Shown: in pieces, positions 10,307 through 21,187 of the stretch
Position numbering within the stretch: the first letter of the stretch is position 1
Layout of the letters: every line of letters begins with the position of its first letter
Assembly: GCA_963513945.1 (NCBI GenBank)
Contig: OY740716.1
Coordinates: 222,485,157-222,549,156, forward strand
Reading direction: 5' to 3'
Origin: Hydrotaea diabolus
Lineage: Eukaryota; Arthropoda; Insecta; Diptera; Muscidae
Length of the DNA stretch: 64,000 nt
The notes under the pieces: model-generated
The model's input: the letters and a program-made list of their open reading frames with translations, nothing else
Databases searched by the model: none
Told to the model about the DNA's origin: nothing
Program-made: the position numbers and the translations under genes

Positions 10307-11522
10307 AAGTTTAGTGTGTTCCTCTTTTGACAACTTACAGTTGTCAACTCCAAATTTACACGATATTACCCCACTGTACCCTAGCTACCATCACACACAT
10401 TCTCTTGTTTCACAAATACCACGGCAATGTCGTAGTTACACGAATTGGACATACGGCCGTCGTATTGTGCCTCGCATTCAGAACGTGCTGTGAAGTTGAT
10501 TGCACGCGAACCACTTAATCCAATCGTAGTCGGCCGGGTTTGGCTTAACTCCTCATACCCACTCTCACACTTACCGTTAATCGTTCTTCGTCAGCTTTGC
10601 AGCGCACGATGGACGTACGAACACAATGAACGGCACGATACGGTACGCTTCGGTTCAGTTCGTTTGGGTTGACTGAACACATACACCGGCACACGAAATT
10701 GATGGCGGCGCATACATTTTCGCCGAATGAAAGAGAAATTGCAAATGTATTGATAGATTTACGTTAAAATTATGTTCGTTCGTTACACTCAAGTGATGGG
10801 CAGAGGAGCGACCGAATAGACTCATTCAAGTGAACGAAAATGAGACAAACGGCGGGGTATGCGAGTACATTCATTCGGTCTTGCTTTTCAGCATTCGCCC
10901 GTTTGTTAAGCAGTCTGGCGTAATTGCATTACGGCTTTCTCAGCCCGAGGGTAGTTTTTGACTGCGACTGCTGGTCGTCCTTTGTGGTAGTATTTGGAAT
11001 TGTTACCTTAACATATGCAATGAAATTGTCTGCAATAGCATTTCACCTTTAGCTGATGATAGATTTATGCCTTTGTCAGAGGCTGTGAGCTGTACACCAG
11101 CGAGGTAGGTATAACAAGGCAGTTTATCGACATTTAAAACGCCAGGGAAAGTGTCTTTTCTGGTCTGCTGAGGGTGATTTGGCACGAAGTAGATGTCGCT
11201 TTACGATTAAGATTGGCGTTCTAACGTATACGCATTTAATTGATACAGTAGGAACTGTATAATTTCCATAACTCGAAGTTCTCTAAGTAGACAATGTCAA
11301 AGGACATTTAGTGCACACAGAGGACAGATTTGTTGGACAGATAACCCAATTGGTTGCACGAATACAAGTACCATCAATTTTTCCTATCGCTTGAAGACAC
11401 CGAATTTTTAGTAGAGCGACCAGACACTATCGTTTATCGAAATTATATGGATAACCCTAACCAATCAATCTGATTATTGAAACTGAATTTTTATATGTTT
11501 TGATAGTTGGCTATTACGAGTA
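10307..11522. other. Unassigned spacer between Tc1-like D and the MULE
   Basis: No coherent reading frame. The minus strand near 11370 gives IGKIDGTCIRATNW, which resembles the first-Asp segment of Harbinger-type nucleases, but no further motif supports it. A few local direct repeats such as TACGGTACGCTTCGGTTCAG are visible near 10640. Confidence 0.35.
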
Positions 11523-11825
11523 GTATTCTTTGGTGGCATGTCATAACGTCTAAAGACATAATGTCTACAGACATAATGACACTCCAAAAGTGACATAATG
11601 TCTATAGACATTACAGCACTTTTGAAAGTGACATAAAGTCAAAAAAAAAGTGTCACAAACTCTTTAGACATTGTAACACTTTTGGAAGTGACATAAAATC
11701 TTTAAACATTATAGCACTTTTGAAAGTGACATAATGTCTAAAGAATTTCAAATAGTTAAGAAACGTGCTGAAAGTGCCGTTATTTTAAAAAACTGACCAA
11801 AACAAAAATTGAAGAGAAGGTGCCT

Positions 11826-12043
11826 ACTGAAAATCCAGAAGGTGTAATCTAAAACAAAAATCGGCGCCGATTTTTTATTACCGTTACTTTTTTATATCTT
11901 TTTTCGCACCCCCTCCGCTTTAGTATTTCACTTTGTATATACCAAATTTTTCTTAACTCCCCATACATCTCCTCCGATATAGCATTTCACTTTCTACATC
12001 CCAAATTATTTTTGTTTTAGATTACACCTTCTGGATTTTCAGT
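11826..12043. repeat. 218-bp segment bounded by perfect 36-bp inverted repeats, inside the MULE
   Basis: ACTGAAAATCCAGAAGGTGT at 11826 continues for 36 bp and is exactly the reverse complement of 12008-12043. The spacer has two copies of a TATTTCACTTTNTA motif about 60 bp apart. It lies where the upstream part of the ORF should be. It could be a small nested MITE, or intronic, since ATTTTTGTTTTAG precedes the open frame like a splice acceptor. No target duplication is evident, so I leave its nature open. Confidence 0.6.
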
Positions 12044-12056
12044 CAGCCAGGAACAT

Positions 12057-12623
12057 GTGAGAACTACAAGTGCGCTGGAAGGTTTCAACTCGCAACTGTC
12101 GAGGAAACTGGAAAAACACGGGCGCTTTTTCAAGTTCCTTGAGGGCATCCGCGATGAGGACTTTGCTCACTCAGTTTCCCTAACCCAAGGGTGCGCTGGC
12201 GTTTTGAATGTTTTGCCAAAAAAGCGTAAACCACAGGCGGAAAAGGATGAAAAGATATACCAAATGACCCAAAAGCTTATTAGGGGACAGATGGCGCTGG
12301 CAGATTTTTTCCAACATATCATAAATAAAGATAACCACATTCTACAAGAGTGTCGCATAATGGAGGAAGACGATGAATCTAATGCATCGGAAGCAGAGGA
12401 TATTCCCGAAAATGAGGAACCATACACTCCGACAACAGAAGTGTTGCAATGCATAATTTGCACTGTTGAACCCAGGAATGTCCTTCTGCAGCCCTGCCGA
12501 CATTTCAAAATTTGTACGGCGTGTTTGGATGTATTGCAGCAAAAATCTAAAACTAAAAATTCTTATTTGCTTTGTCCGTATTACAAGCAAATTGTTGAAA
12601 CCCACTTGAAAATATTTCAATAA
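12057..12623 (+). pseudogene. MULE transposase C-terminus fused to an IAP-like RING finger
   Basis: The first open codon is GTG; the frame is open upstream to about 12021, so the true start is lost with the N-terminal catalytic domain. Residues 1-40 (TTSALEGFNSQLSRKLEKHG, RFFKFLEGIRDED) match the block around the catalytic Glu of MULE transposases. Residues 56-70 are Lys-rich, 100-125 acidic. Residues 132-188 form a C3HC4 RING: C132-x2-C135, C147-x-H149, C153-x2-C156 and C173-P, followed by VETHLKIF as in the tail of IAP-type E3 ligase RINGs. The eighth zinc ligand is Tyr176 (TAC, one transition from Cys TGC). A ubiquitin-ligase role is family knowledge; activity of this copy is unlikely. Confidence 0.75.
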
Positions 12624-13056
12624 ATTGTAACTAGCATTGATTTAAAAATTGCAAGAAATTAATTTTCCACCTTAAAATAAGAAAAAATCTTGTTCTACAG
12701 TTCATAGGCATTGTGTCACAGGTGGTAGAGTCTTAATGTCTATTGACATTATGTCACTTTTGGAGTGACATAAGGTCTAAAAAAAAGTTTTTGGGGTGTC
12801 TTAAAATCTATAGGTATTATGTCACTTTCAAAAGTGCTGTAATGTCTATAGACATTATATCACTTTTGGAGTGTTACAATGTCTATAGACATTATGACCT
12901 TAGACGTTATGACATGCCACCGTATTCTTTAACTTTCGGACAAAATTCAAAAATTATTTATTTAAGCAACTGTTTAGAACTTAGCTAATATAGCAGGTGC
13001 AAGAAGGGGTGTGGCTAAGACTTCAAAATTCCATTAACTAATCTTATTATATTCTA

Positions 13057-13790
13057 CGAGGGTTGCTATATATATTTCCGGCCTGGGCAACACTAACTGT
13101 TGCATGGCGCCATCTGACACTTTCATTGGAAGGTTTGACATTATTTAGCATAAACGTACTCAGTATGTTTAGACAAACGACTATCATTTGTGTTGTTTAC
13201 AGTGACTTGGAAAATCAAATTGGCAAAAAAAAAATGAAATTAACTCGTAAAAATTTTCGTGCGATAATTTTTCACAACTTTCGACGTGGATTATCAGAAC
13301 AAGAGTGCATTGATGAACTTAGATCTTTGTATGGCGATGAAGCACTATCCTATACCACTGCCTTAATGAATGGTTTAATGAATTCAATCCTGACCGATCA
13401 AAGGAGAAGATCGTCCAAAAACGGCCGTTGTGCCAGAGAACATTGATGTCGTGCGTGAAGGGATAATGCAAGATCGTCATGTCACATACCGTGAGATAGA
13501 GGCATTCTTGGACATTTCTTCCACCTGCATACATTTGATATAGCATAAACACCTAGCCGTAAAAAAGGTTTGTTCTCGTTGGATCCCGCACAATTTGACA
13601 ATCGCAAAAAAAGAATCGTATCGATTGGTGCAAAGAAATTTTAAAAAAAACGGTGCTTTAAAAGACGTTTTTAAGATCGTCACAGGTGACGAAGCATGGG
13701 TCTATGCGAATGAGCCCGAAACAAAACAGCAATCGACCGTGTGGGTCTTCGGAGCCGAGCCAAATCTAACAAAAGTTGTTCGTGGAAGAA
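13057..13790 (+). mobile_element. Mariner family C, copy 1, 3'-truncated
   Basis: Starts CGAGGGTTGCTATATATATT after TA at 13055-13056. The gene begins MKLTRKNFRAIIFHNFRRGL with an HTH region (SEQECIDELRSLYGDEA), then after frameshifts SCIHL, SRWIPHNLTIAKK, and KIVTGDEAWVY holding the first catalytic Asp, then TKVVRGRST. Homology with copies at 35849 and 47133 stops near 13790, so the second and third Asp regions and right terminus are absent. DD34D type by comparison with copy 3. Inactive. Confidence 0.85.
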
Positions 13791-15164
13791 GCACTTACAT
13801 TGTCGTAGGTGTTATCATGAAGTCTGAACTTTCTGACGGACGACCGATTTTAGTGTGATGAAAAGTGCCTTTCGTCTCTTCGTCCTTGTCTTCCGTCGGC
13901 ACATGTAAACAAATTAGGCTGGGATGACACCGGCGAGACGATGACGTATTCGTTTGTTTAAAAAAAGGGTGTTCCTCAGTTATCTTGCCTACATATTGTA
14001 CCGCACGGGACTGCTATGAGATAGGATAAGTCTTAGTTGCGTCAAATAATGCAATGCAAAACCCACAGCCACGATTTAAGCCAGTTAAAACTTTACGGCA
14101 GCTGACGAGTTCGTCTATTTTAATTTTGTCACACGCAAACAAATGTAGAACACGCCCATGTTCCACTGCATTTCCACATTCACCAAACCGATCATACTTG
14201 CCTCCTTACAGCATTTATAATTTTATACAATTCACATTACATTATTGTGATTAAGGGTGGTTGGATATTTGTTAGATTTAATCCAAAAAAAGAAAAAATT
14301 GAATTGCAAAGCACTACCTGCTTCTTCTTCCCCGGACTTAGTCACTTCTTCTGCTGGTTCTCCATGAATTGAGGCTTAACTTTAACACAATGTTTTCGCA
14401 TTACGATATCGTATTATGCACCTTTTTCCCTTGCGTTTTCGTACTTATTTCCTACTTGTTTCGTGTGCCAACATAAGGGTCAGAGCTGAGGCAATTAACG
14501 ATGACGCAATGCCCGCAACAACCCTTAGTTTTGCCACACTCATCCCGTTCAGATGATGTTGCATTCGCAGTCTCAGTCTTTCAGCCTCGCATACGAACCT
14601 TTCTGTCGCATTATAAAGTGTGAGCATTATGATGGATTAGTTTATAGAAATTAAAATAATGTTAAAATGTCCTTGTTCTCGTGTTTGATGGACAGACGTC
14701 GCCGTGTTTTATTCTCTGATGGACACACGTCTTCGGGCATTGTTCTCTCCGGGCAAAATGTGCTAAATAGTCCTGATCCTGGTGCCATTTGTGCGGCAAA
14801 ATGAGACCCGGAAGGCATGTTTCATGTTTCTCTGAGTATGAGCACATGACGCACGGTGCGTCATTTAATTAAGACTTTATTGGATGTTTGAAGCTAAATT
14901 CTTTGAGAAGGTATTTTAAATAGGAGCTTTTTCGGAGCAGAGTTGGTGGTTCAAGGTACTACTTATTCTATATCTTTTTGACATGGACCGATATTTTAAT
15001 CAGCCTTCTAAACTGAAGAATAGTTTTGATAGATATATTCCCTGAGGGAATCTGCAGTTTCTGTAGGAAACAGATCCGGGCATCATTCTAGACTGGAGCC
15101 GCCAAACTATCGATAGCGCTATCGACAGTCTATTTTTTTATAACCAACACTCAGGAAATACTCT
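13791..15164. other. Unassigned spacer
   Basis: No recognisable coding region or repeat border. Several 180-200 bp ORFs lack domains. The ACTATCGATAGCGCTATCGACAGTC stretch near 15110 is a short imperfect palindrome (first 20 bases: ACTATCGATAGCGCTATCGA). Confidence 0.4.
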
Positions 15165-16433
15165 TTACATGCAGAGTATTTCGTTGTCGTGTGTAAAAAA
15201 AGCATCGGGGGGAGGAAAAAGGGAGTTATGAGTATTGACACTTGCCTTGAACTTCTGGATGTCATAATTAGTGGGAAATACATTTGCCGGAAGTCTATTG
15301 CACATACGGACAGTACGGGCGAAAAAACGGATTTGATCTGTAGTGTAAAGTGCGGTCAAATGGCCAATCGGTAACATATGGGTGTGAATTTCTGGTAAGT
15401 AGCGTATTTCTGCGAAAGTCTCAAGTACAATGAAGGAACGATAGAAGAACGACACACAACCCACATTCAGACGATGTTCTAGGGAGACAATAGAGTTGGA
15501 TACCCTAATTTGACCTATCATTACAATCTTTCTCTTTTCAACATGATCAATCACCTCCAAGGATGATTTTGGAGGACCTGCCAATATATAGGGGAGTTGT
15601 ATTCCATATTTAGCCAGGTGTAAGTTATATAGATATTAAAGATCAAAAGTTGTAAAATGCACCGCGTTAGGAAGCCTATAGACTTGAGTGCTTCTTTCGG
15701 CGCTTCGAATACATGCTCGCCACTGCGTCTAACGCCCTTTCAAATCCACTTTATTCACGCGACTCGGAAATTATCCGCAAATCCCGGACAAGTGTCTTGT
15801 CTATAATTCGCCTTTTATCTTCAAAATGGATACAGTCGAGTGGAAATAAATGACAGAGGTTACTGCCATCCACAAAGGAGTAGATTTAATTCACAGTCCG
15901 AGCCAAGAGATCGTCAAGGAAATTAAGTTATAAAGAGGGAGAAAGAACAGAACCCTGTCATACACTTGCGGTCAGCCTATGTTCACTGAATGTGAACCAT
16001 CTACAACACTAAGAAAGCTAAAAGGCATTACCGATGCCAAAACTCTGGCAAATGCCTTGAAGATATCCAGATCCATGATCTTACTTTCACAAAAATAGTG
16101 GATAGACCGACTCCAAAGCTTTGGAAAGAAATCCATTAGGTCTCCGGTAGAGCGATTTCTAACTGCCAAACCAAACTGTCGATTACTTAATAGGTCGTTG
16201 GTCTCCAAATACCTCAGAAGAGGTTGATTAACCATGATCTCTATTACCTTGAAGAAGGCTGAGCAAATCGCATAGTCGCAGTATTATTGGCTTCAACCTT
16301 TGTGGGAATTGGCTGAATATTCACAACCTTTCTACCCGCTGGCAGGACTGCCGCACGCTAAGCAAGATCAAAAATGTTCGTCGAAAAGCACTTGCATAGG
16401 ACAAGTGCCGAAATAACATCCGGGCACGGGCTC
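15165..16433 (-). pseudogene. Jockey-like LINE reverse transcriptase remnant, RT palm to C-terminus
   Basis: On the minus strand, from the right: a degenerate PIPTK and SKVIE-like segment, LLRYLETNDLLSNRQFGL, RNRSTGDLMDFF, WSRSIHYFCESKIMDLDIFK followed by AFARV (RT motif A, Asp retained as LDI-KAF), VVDGSHSVN, then a deletion across the B and C motifs, and the C-terminal region VSNSIVSLEHRLNVGCVSFF, YRSF, FFARTVRMCNRLPANVFP. The last ORF (15165-15584) alone is 139 codons. The YADD box is missing. Orientation and domain order fit one truncated LINE copy, with mariner B2 inserted at or just beside its upstream edge. Confidence 0.8.
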
Positions 16434-16436
16434 ATA

Positions 16437-17939
16437 CGATGGCGACCGCAAAAGTATCTGGCCTAACATAAAAAGAACCGTTTTTTTTGGAATTATTATT
16501 ATTTATTTTTCAACATAATATCCTTCCAACTCAATACACTTCATCAAACGTTTTTCAAGTTTTTTAATTCCATCCGAAAAATAAGATTTTTCAAGACCTT
16601 CAAAATATGCCTCAGTTTCAGCAATAACCTCGCTATAGGACGAACATTTTTGCCACCGAGAATTTTTTTTTAAATTTGGAAACAAGAAATAATCAGAAGG
16701 AGCTAAATCTGGACTATATGGTGGATGCGGAGCAATTTCAAATCATAATTCGGACAGTTTTGTTGAGTTAAAAATGCAGTGTGTGAAGCAGCATTATCTT
16801 GATGAAAAAGAACTTTTTTTTCTAAATGCGGTCGTTTTATCTTGATTTCTTCACTCAACCGATCCAATAATGCACAATAATATTCACAATTTATAGTTTT
16901 TCCTTTCTCACATTGAACAGGGATTAAACCGGCTCAAGACGTCTTGACATTGATTTTCGTGGCTGCACACTACTTTTATCATGATTTCGGGTCCGTGAAA
17001 ACCCTCTTCAGAAAGCCTTGCTGCAATTGTTGAAAGTAAAACCGAACTCTATAAGGCCAGGCTCTCCACAAACGAATGAGAACTACTGTTGTAAACCTTA
17101 CTTTTCAAGTTTTCTTCACACAATTGCCCACGAAAATACAACTCACTCTTGCCAGCTCTAAAGAGACTCCACATTCCTTTCTCAAGATAATCAATAAATA
17201 TTATACCCCTTGCATCCCAAAATACTGTGGCCATTACTTTTCCTGCTGACTTAACAGTTTTCGCCTTCTTGGGACCACTTTTACCAGCTTCTATCCATTG
17301 TTTTGACTGTTCTTTGCATTCTGGAATTACGCTGATAAATCGCTAAAAGCTCCTCGGAATTGGTCCAACGGAAGGTTTTTTGGGGCAAAGTCAACAAACG
17401 CGGCATCCATCTTGTGGATAGCTTTTTCATGTGGAGTTCATCATGTAAAATACTCCAAACTTGTTTTTCGTGTATTTTAACAATATCAGCAAGTTCTCTG
17501 AGCTTTATTCGTCTATCTTTAGTCACTTCCTTAAATATTTTTCTAATGTTTTCAATAGTAGTAGCATTTTTCGGTCTTCCAGAGCGTTGTTCATCTTCCG
17601 TACTTGAACGACCCATTTTAAATTTTTGAACCCAGGATTTCACGGTGGAGTATGATGGTGTATTATCATCGTGAACAGAATCCAATTCATCTTTGATTAA
17701 TTGTGGCGTATAGCCTTTCATATAAAAGTGTTTAATTACCGCACGAAACTCTTTATTTACCATTTTTCAAAAATTATAAAACTTGTTTACTTCAATCACC
17801 AGAAACAAAGAAAATAATCATTAAATATTTCGGAAATTTTGACAGATGGCTTATAAAAGATTGCTTTAAACAAAAAAAAAAATAAGTTGCTAGTAAAACA
17901 GAAAATGTGCCAGGCCAGTTAGTTTTGCGGTCGCCCTCG
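16437..17939 (-). mobile_element. Mariner family B, copy 2, containing retroposon F1
   Basis: CGATGGCGACCGCAAAAGTA at left, GCGGTCGCCCTCG at right, TA on both sides. Transposase on the minus strand opens MVNKEFRAVIKHFYMKGYTP and stays open for 160 codons to the KTMDRSW region, then is interrupted by the 263-bp insert at 16911-17173. Downstream pieces include GLEKSYFSDGIKKLEKRLMK. A stop or shift in the YSPDLAPSDYFLF segment and the insert make it non-functional. Without the insert it is about 1.23 kb. Confidence 0.93.
16911..17173 (-). mobile_element. Short retroposon-like repeat F, copy 1
   Basis: A 263-bp insert in mariner B2 flanked by an 11-bp direct repeat TTCCTTTCTCA (16900-16910, 17174-17184). 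Read on the minus strand its 3' end is GGTTTAATCCCTGTTCAATG, shared exactly with copies at 52635 and 57638, while the 5' ends of the three copies differ. Common 3' end, variable 5' truncation and variable-length duplication suggest target-primed reverse transcription. There is no poly(A) tail and no clear RNA polymerase III box. Relative to copy 3 it lacks about 45 bp internally. Confidence 0.7.
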
Positions 17940-18174
17940 TATTCTGGAAAACAGTTGGGATTGCAAAAAATATTGAGGGTCGGTCATACATTTGACCCCT
18001 CTAGGAGGCAATCTTGTAATATAAAACGTTTATATTTTAAATTTCGACAACAGCGCCACCTATCGGGTCCATGGATCCGATTTGCACACAAAATTTCAGA
18101 CAAGTCGGTCCAGCCGTTTCGGAAGAGTTTTGTAACAAACACCGCGACACTAGAAATTTATATATTAGATTTTA

Positions 18175-18721
18175 GAAAGGGTTGTTAAATTTTAAGTGCC
18201 GATGCCATTTCTTGCCACCATTCTGACCATTGATGACGTTTGGAATGGTCAAGAGGCTTTAGTTCTTGAGTCAGTTGCACCTTGTAAGCGTGTAAATGCA
18301 AGTCTTTATGCATCTGTTCATCGACGAAGAGCGTGAGCGGTGCAATTGCTGGGCACGACGACGAGTTGAGGTGGACGGCTCTTCAGCCACACTATGGCGA
18401 ACAGCAGCAATATTTTCTGCAGTACGAGATGTACGAGCATGCACTGGTGTTTTCACATCTCCTACAGACCCGGTTTGCATACATTGTACATACATTTAGG
18501 CGATTTAATTTACCGAAACAATCATAAGGTGCATTTTGATTTGAACGCCCTTTTTCATAATAAGCCTGTATAACTTTAGCGCGTTGCTCGCTTATGTAGC
18601 TTTCCATGGTTCAAATTGAGTTAGTCTGAGATTGAGAAATATCAAATGAAATGCAGAAAAAAAACTTGACGTTTAGGCGCGGTTCACATTCAACATCGGC
18701 CCTTAAAATGTAACCACCCTT
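18175..18721 (-). mobile_element. Rosa-type mariner family E, copy 2, N-terminal half only
   Basis: Right terminus AACCACCCTT and left GAAAGGGTTGTTAAATTTTA, flanked by TA. The minus strand starts MESYISEQRAKVIQAYYEKG, with NIAAVRHSVAEEPSTSTRRR (the second helix-turn-helix) in another frame, then passes through a LKPLDHSK segment directly into the 3' terminal region. The complete catalytic domain is deleted. About 547 bp against roughly 1.3 kb for a complete element. Confidence 0.88.
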
Positions 18722-18723
18722 TA

Positions 18724-20060
18724 GAAATATTATTTCCCTTACATGTAGTTTTATCCTAGCGGATCCAGCTATACAATACTTTGTTTAGCTCATTTTCCAG
18801 TTTCTATTCGATTTTGCTGTCCCATCGTAAAAGTGTGTCGGTTTTTTGTTTTTAAAAGCTCCAAATCTTATGTGAACTCCTCTAATTGAAGTTGACAGCT
18901 CATTTGTTTTCAGATGTCTCTAAGATACGAATGTATTTCATTTCTTCATATAAATGTACCTAATCTTATGGATTTCTAGCTACTCATACATTTGGGAATT
19001 ACGAAATCTTCTAAATTACAAACGTTTCACCATATGTTTTCTAGGGCAGACGGTCACAAAGTGTTGAAGTGATCATGTTTTTGGACCGACGAAGAAGTTG
19101 CCTTTGTTTTAATTTAACACTTGTCTTTGACATGTTCCCAAAAAAACTCATCTCTTCCAAATTACGTATTACACATGTTTTGTTTTTTTTTCTTGCTTCC
19201 CCATGTAAAAACCCCGATACAGACCAACTCCATGTGAAGGCTTCTTTATATTTTTTTTAATTGCGTCGTACTCTTTCGATACTTTCTTCCACACTATTCA
19301 CACATTTGTTTGTTTATTTTATTCTGTTTCTTTTTTTTCGTGTGCGGAGGAGCGAAAGAATTTCGTAAAACCATTCGTTGCGTCTTGTGAAAATTATGAT
19401 CTTGAGTTAATTTAAACAGCTCTTAAAAAATACAAATTAGCTGACAGTTTTGTTGTGTTTGTATGTGTGTGTCGTTTTTGGGTTGTTGTTGATTTTGTGT
19501 TCTTAAACTGCAAGAAAGCTGCGAGCTCCAGCTCCCCCTACCCACCATGAGAAGAAATGGAAGAAACCACACATCATTGAAGTAATTTCGAATTTTAAAC
19601 GATTCAACATATTTAAATTACTTTGACAGTTGAGTGACTGATTTGTTTCAGTCTTAAATTGCCCCAAAAAAATGAAATGACTCGTGAGGAAATGGCAGTC
19701 ACAATGAAGACCTCATAAAAGTATGGCACTTCGTAATCATATGTACTCGTTTAGGCACATTTAAAGTGGACCCATCTGTGTTAAACTGGTCTACCAGGGC
19801 ACCATATTGAACCCTGTGCGATTGTATAATATTTATTCTTACCTTTTCGTATTTCGGGAATGACGGTTTACAAACTAAATACGTGGAATTCTACATTAAA
19901 TTTTAGATTCCAACTTCCTGACCGCTTTTTTTTTTGATATGATGGTAAAATGAGGTCGGTCCAATTAAATTTTACTCTGCACCACTTTGAACGCACAAAA
20001 ATTAAAATGAAAAGTATGAAATTGAATGAAAAATGCTTCCAAAAACGCGAGTCGGAAATC
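18724..20060. other. Unassigned AT-rich spacer
   Basis: Many T-rich runs, a GTGTGTGTGTC stretch near 19465, and no ORF with a recognisable domain. Confidence 0.45.
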
Positions 20061-20063
20061 TTA

Positions 20064-20659
20064 TAGGCTGTTTCCGCTACGGTCGCGTCCACGTCCGCGT
20101 CCACGATTTATCGAAATTTTTTAATGGTGTTTCCATTGTGTTTTGCGTCCACGTTTGCGTTCAAACAGCTGTTTGTGTTTATTTGTTTTTTTTGCGGTTC
20201 GAAAAATTTTAATATTTTTGTGTTGTGACATTATAATGGAGTTAAATGATATTATTTTGCTAACCGCAGTTGAAAATGAGGACCAAATGGTTGGTATTGC
20301 GCCTAATGGAAATTGTCAGTAGCAGCAGCGCTGCACATTTTTTGTACAATGCACGAAGCGTCTGGTCAAAAATATTAACTTACCTCCTGTTTTTTGCATT
20401 TTGGATGTTTATATTTATAATGATTAACAGCTGTTTTCATAGGGATGAGCAATTTGCGATATTGCCATTGATAGGTATGGGTGGGTTTCGATTGCAAAAA
20501 TAATCGAATTTACAGTAAACGCGACTTATCGATAAACGCGTCCAATATGAACGCGACTTTTTCCGATACCTTACTGCCTTTGTTTTTTGTAAAGGCTGTA
20601 ACGCGCGTTCATTGATTTTTGGACGCGGACGTGGACGCGACCGTAGTGGAAACAGCCTA
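20064..20659. mobile_element. TTA-flanked DNA transposon L, deletion derivative (Harbinger-like)
   Basis: Inverted termini begin TAGGCTGTTTCCGCTACGGT and match for 40 bp with one mismatch, including the GC-rich GCGTCCACGTCCGCGTCCA. They are flanked by TTA on each side (20061-20063, 20660-20662), the preferred 3-bp target of PIF/Harbinger. A short ORF (from ATG 20236: MELNDIILLTAVENEDQMVG) is cut by a stop at about 20319 and may be the start of a lost gene. 596 bp, non-autonomous. The superfamily is inferred from the duplication only. Confidence 0.8.
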
Positions 20660-20758
20660 TTAATCATTGCCTCTTGCCTTTTAGGCAAGCTTATATCCCA
20701 CAACGAAACTTGATTTTCAATGTAAGAAATAATCAAAATCGTAAGGAAATTTCACATA

Positions 20759-21019
20759 TGTGACAGCGCATAGAGAAAGGGACCTAAGGGTAAAAAAATC
20801 AATTTTCATTTTTTTTCTTTTTTTGATGTGGACAACATCTGAGCTTCGAATGAGACCGATCTCATGCCCCAAAAGTGTTCCCTTCCAGAGATATGCGCGT
20901 TTTATGAAAGTAAAATCGACGATTCTAAGCGCAAATAGAAAGGGACCTAATCTTTAAAATGGCTCTCCTGAACAAAACTGGTTTTTAGCCTTAGGTCCCT
21001 TTCTATTTTGCGCGTCACA
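20759..21019 (+). mobile_element. TGTGAC MITE, monomer, both ends intact
   Basis: TGTGACAGCGCATAGAGAAA at left and TTTTGCGCGTCACA at right, flanked by TA. 261 bp. This is the cleanest monomer and serves as reference for the family: 30-35 bp imperfect TIRs with AAAGGGACCTAAGG, a T-rich left interior and a second internal AAAGGGACCTAATC. TA duplication points to mobilisation by a Tc1/mariner-type transposase, but no partner element with these ends is in the window. Confidence 0.92.
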
Positions 21020-21187
21020 TATTTTGAGTATGCAGAAAATTCTCTTTTACATGGATGTTTTAAGGGTCTGGTAGCGTGGGGTATAGGACAAATTTCTGAA
21101 AAATTTGCTCATGTAACGGAAAGAATTATGTTCGATCTATTCACAAAACATTCTTATTTTTATGTTCTTCGTAAGGGTTGCTATATA

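Larger units (their letters stand above)
11532..12921 (+). mobile_element. Mutator-like element (MULE) with ~210-bp TIRs and 9-bp TSD
   Basis: The termini GGTGGCATGTCATAACGTCT and its complement AGACGTTATGACATGCCACC (with one-base variation) are flanked by a perfect 9-bp direct repeat GTATTCTTT (11523-11531 and 12922-12930). The inverted repeats run inward about 210 bp and are built of iterated near-palindromes of the type AATGTCTATAGACATT spaced by CACTTTTGAAAGTGACATAA. Long repetitive TIRs plus a 9-bp duplication are the hallmark of MULEs. The interior holds a transposase C-terminus fused to a RING finger; the catalytic N-terminal part is missing. Confidence 0.9.

Noticed and set aside
11003..11400. 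Minus-strand IGKIDGTCIRATNW resembling a Harbinger first-Asp motif
   Set aside because: No second motif, no TIRs and no open frame around it; one short match is not enough.
12167..12620. Antisense ORFs across the MULE RING gene
   Set aside because: Shadow frames of the plus-strand gene, which has recognisable domains.
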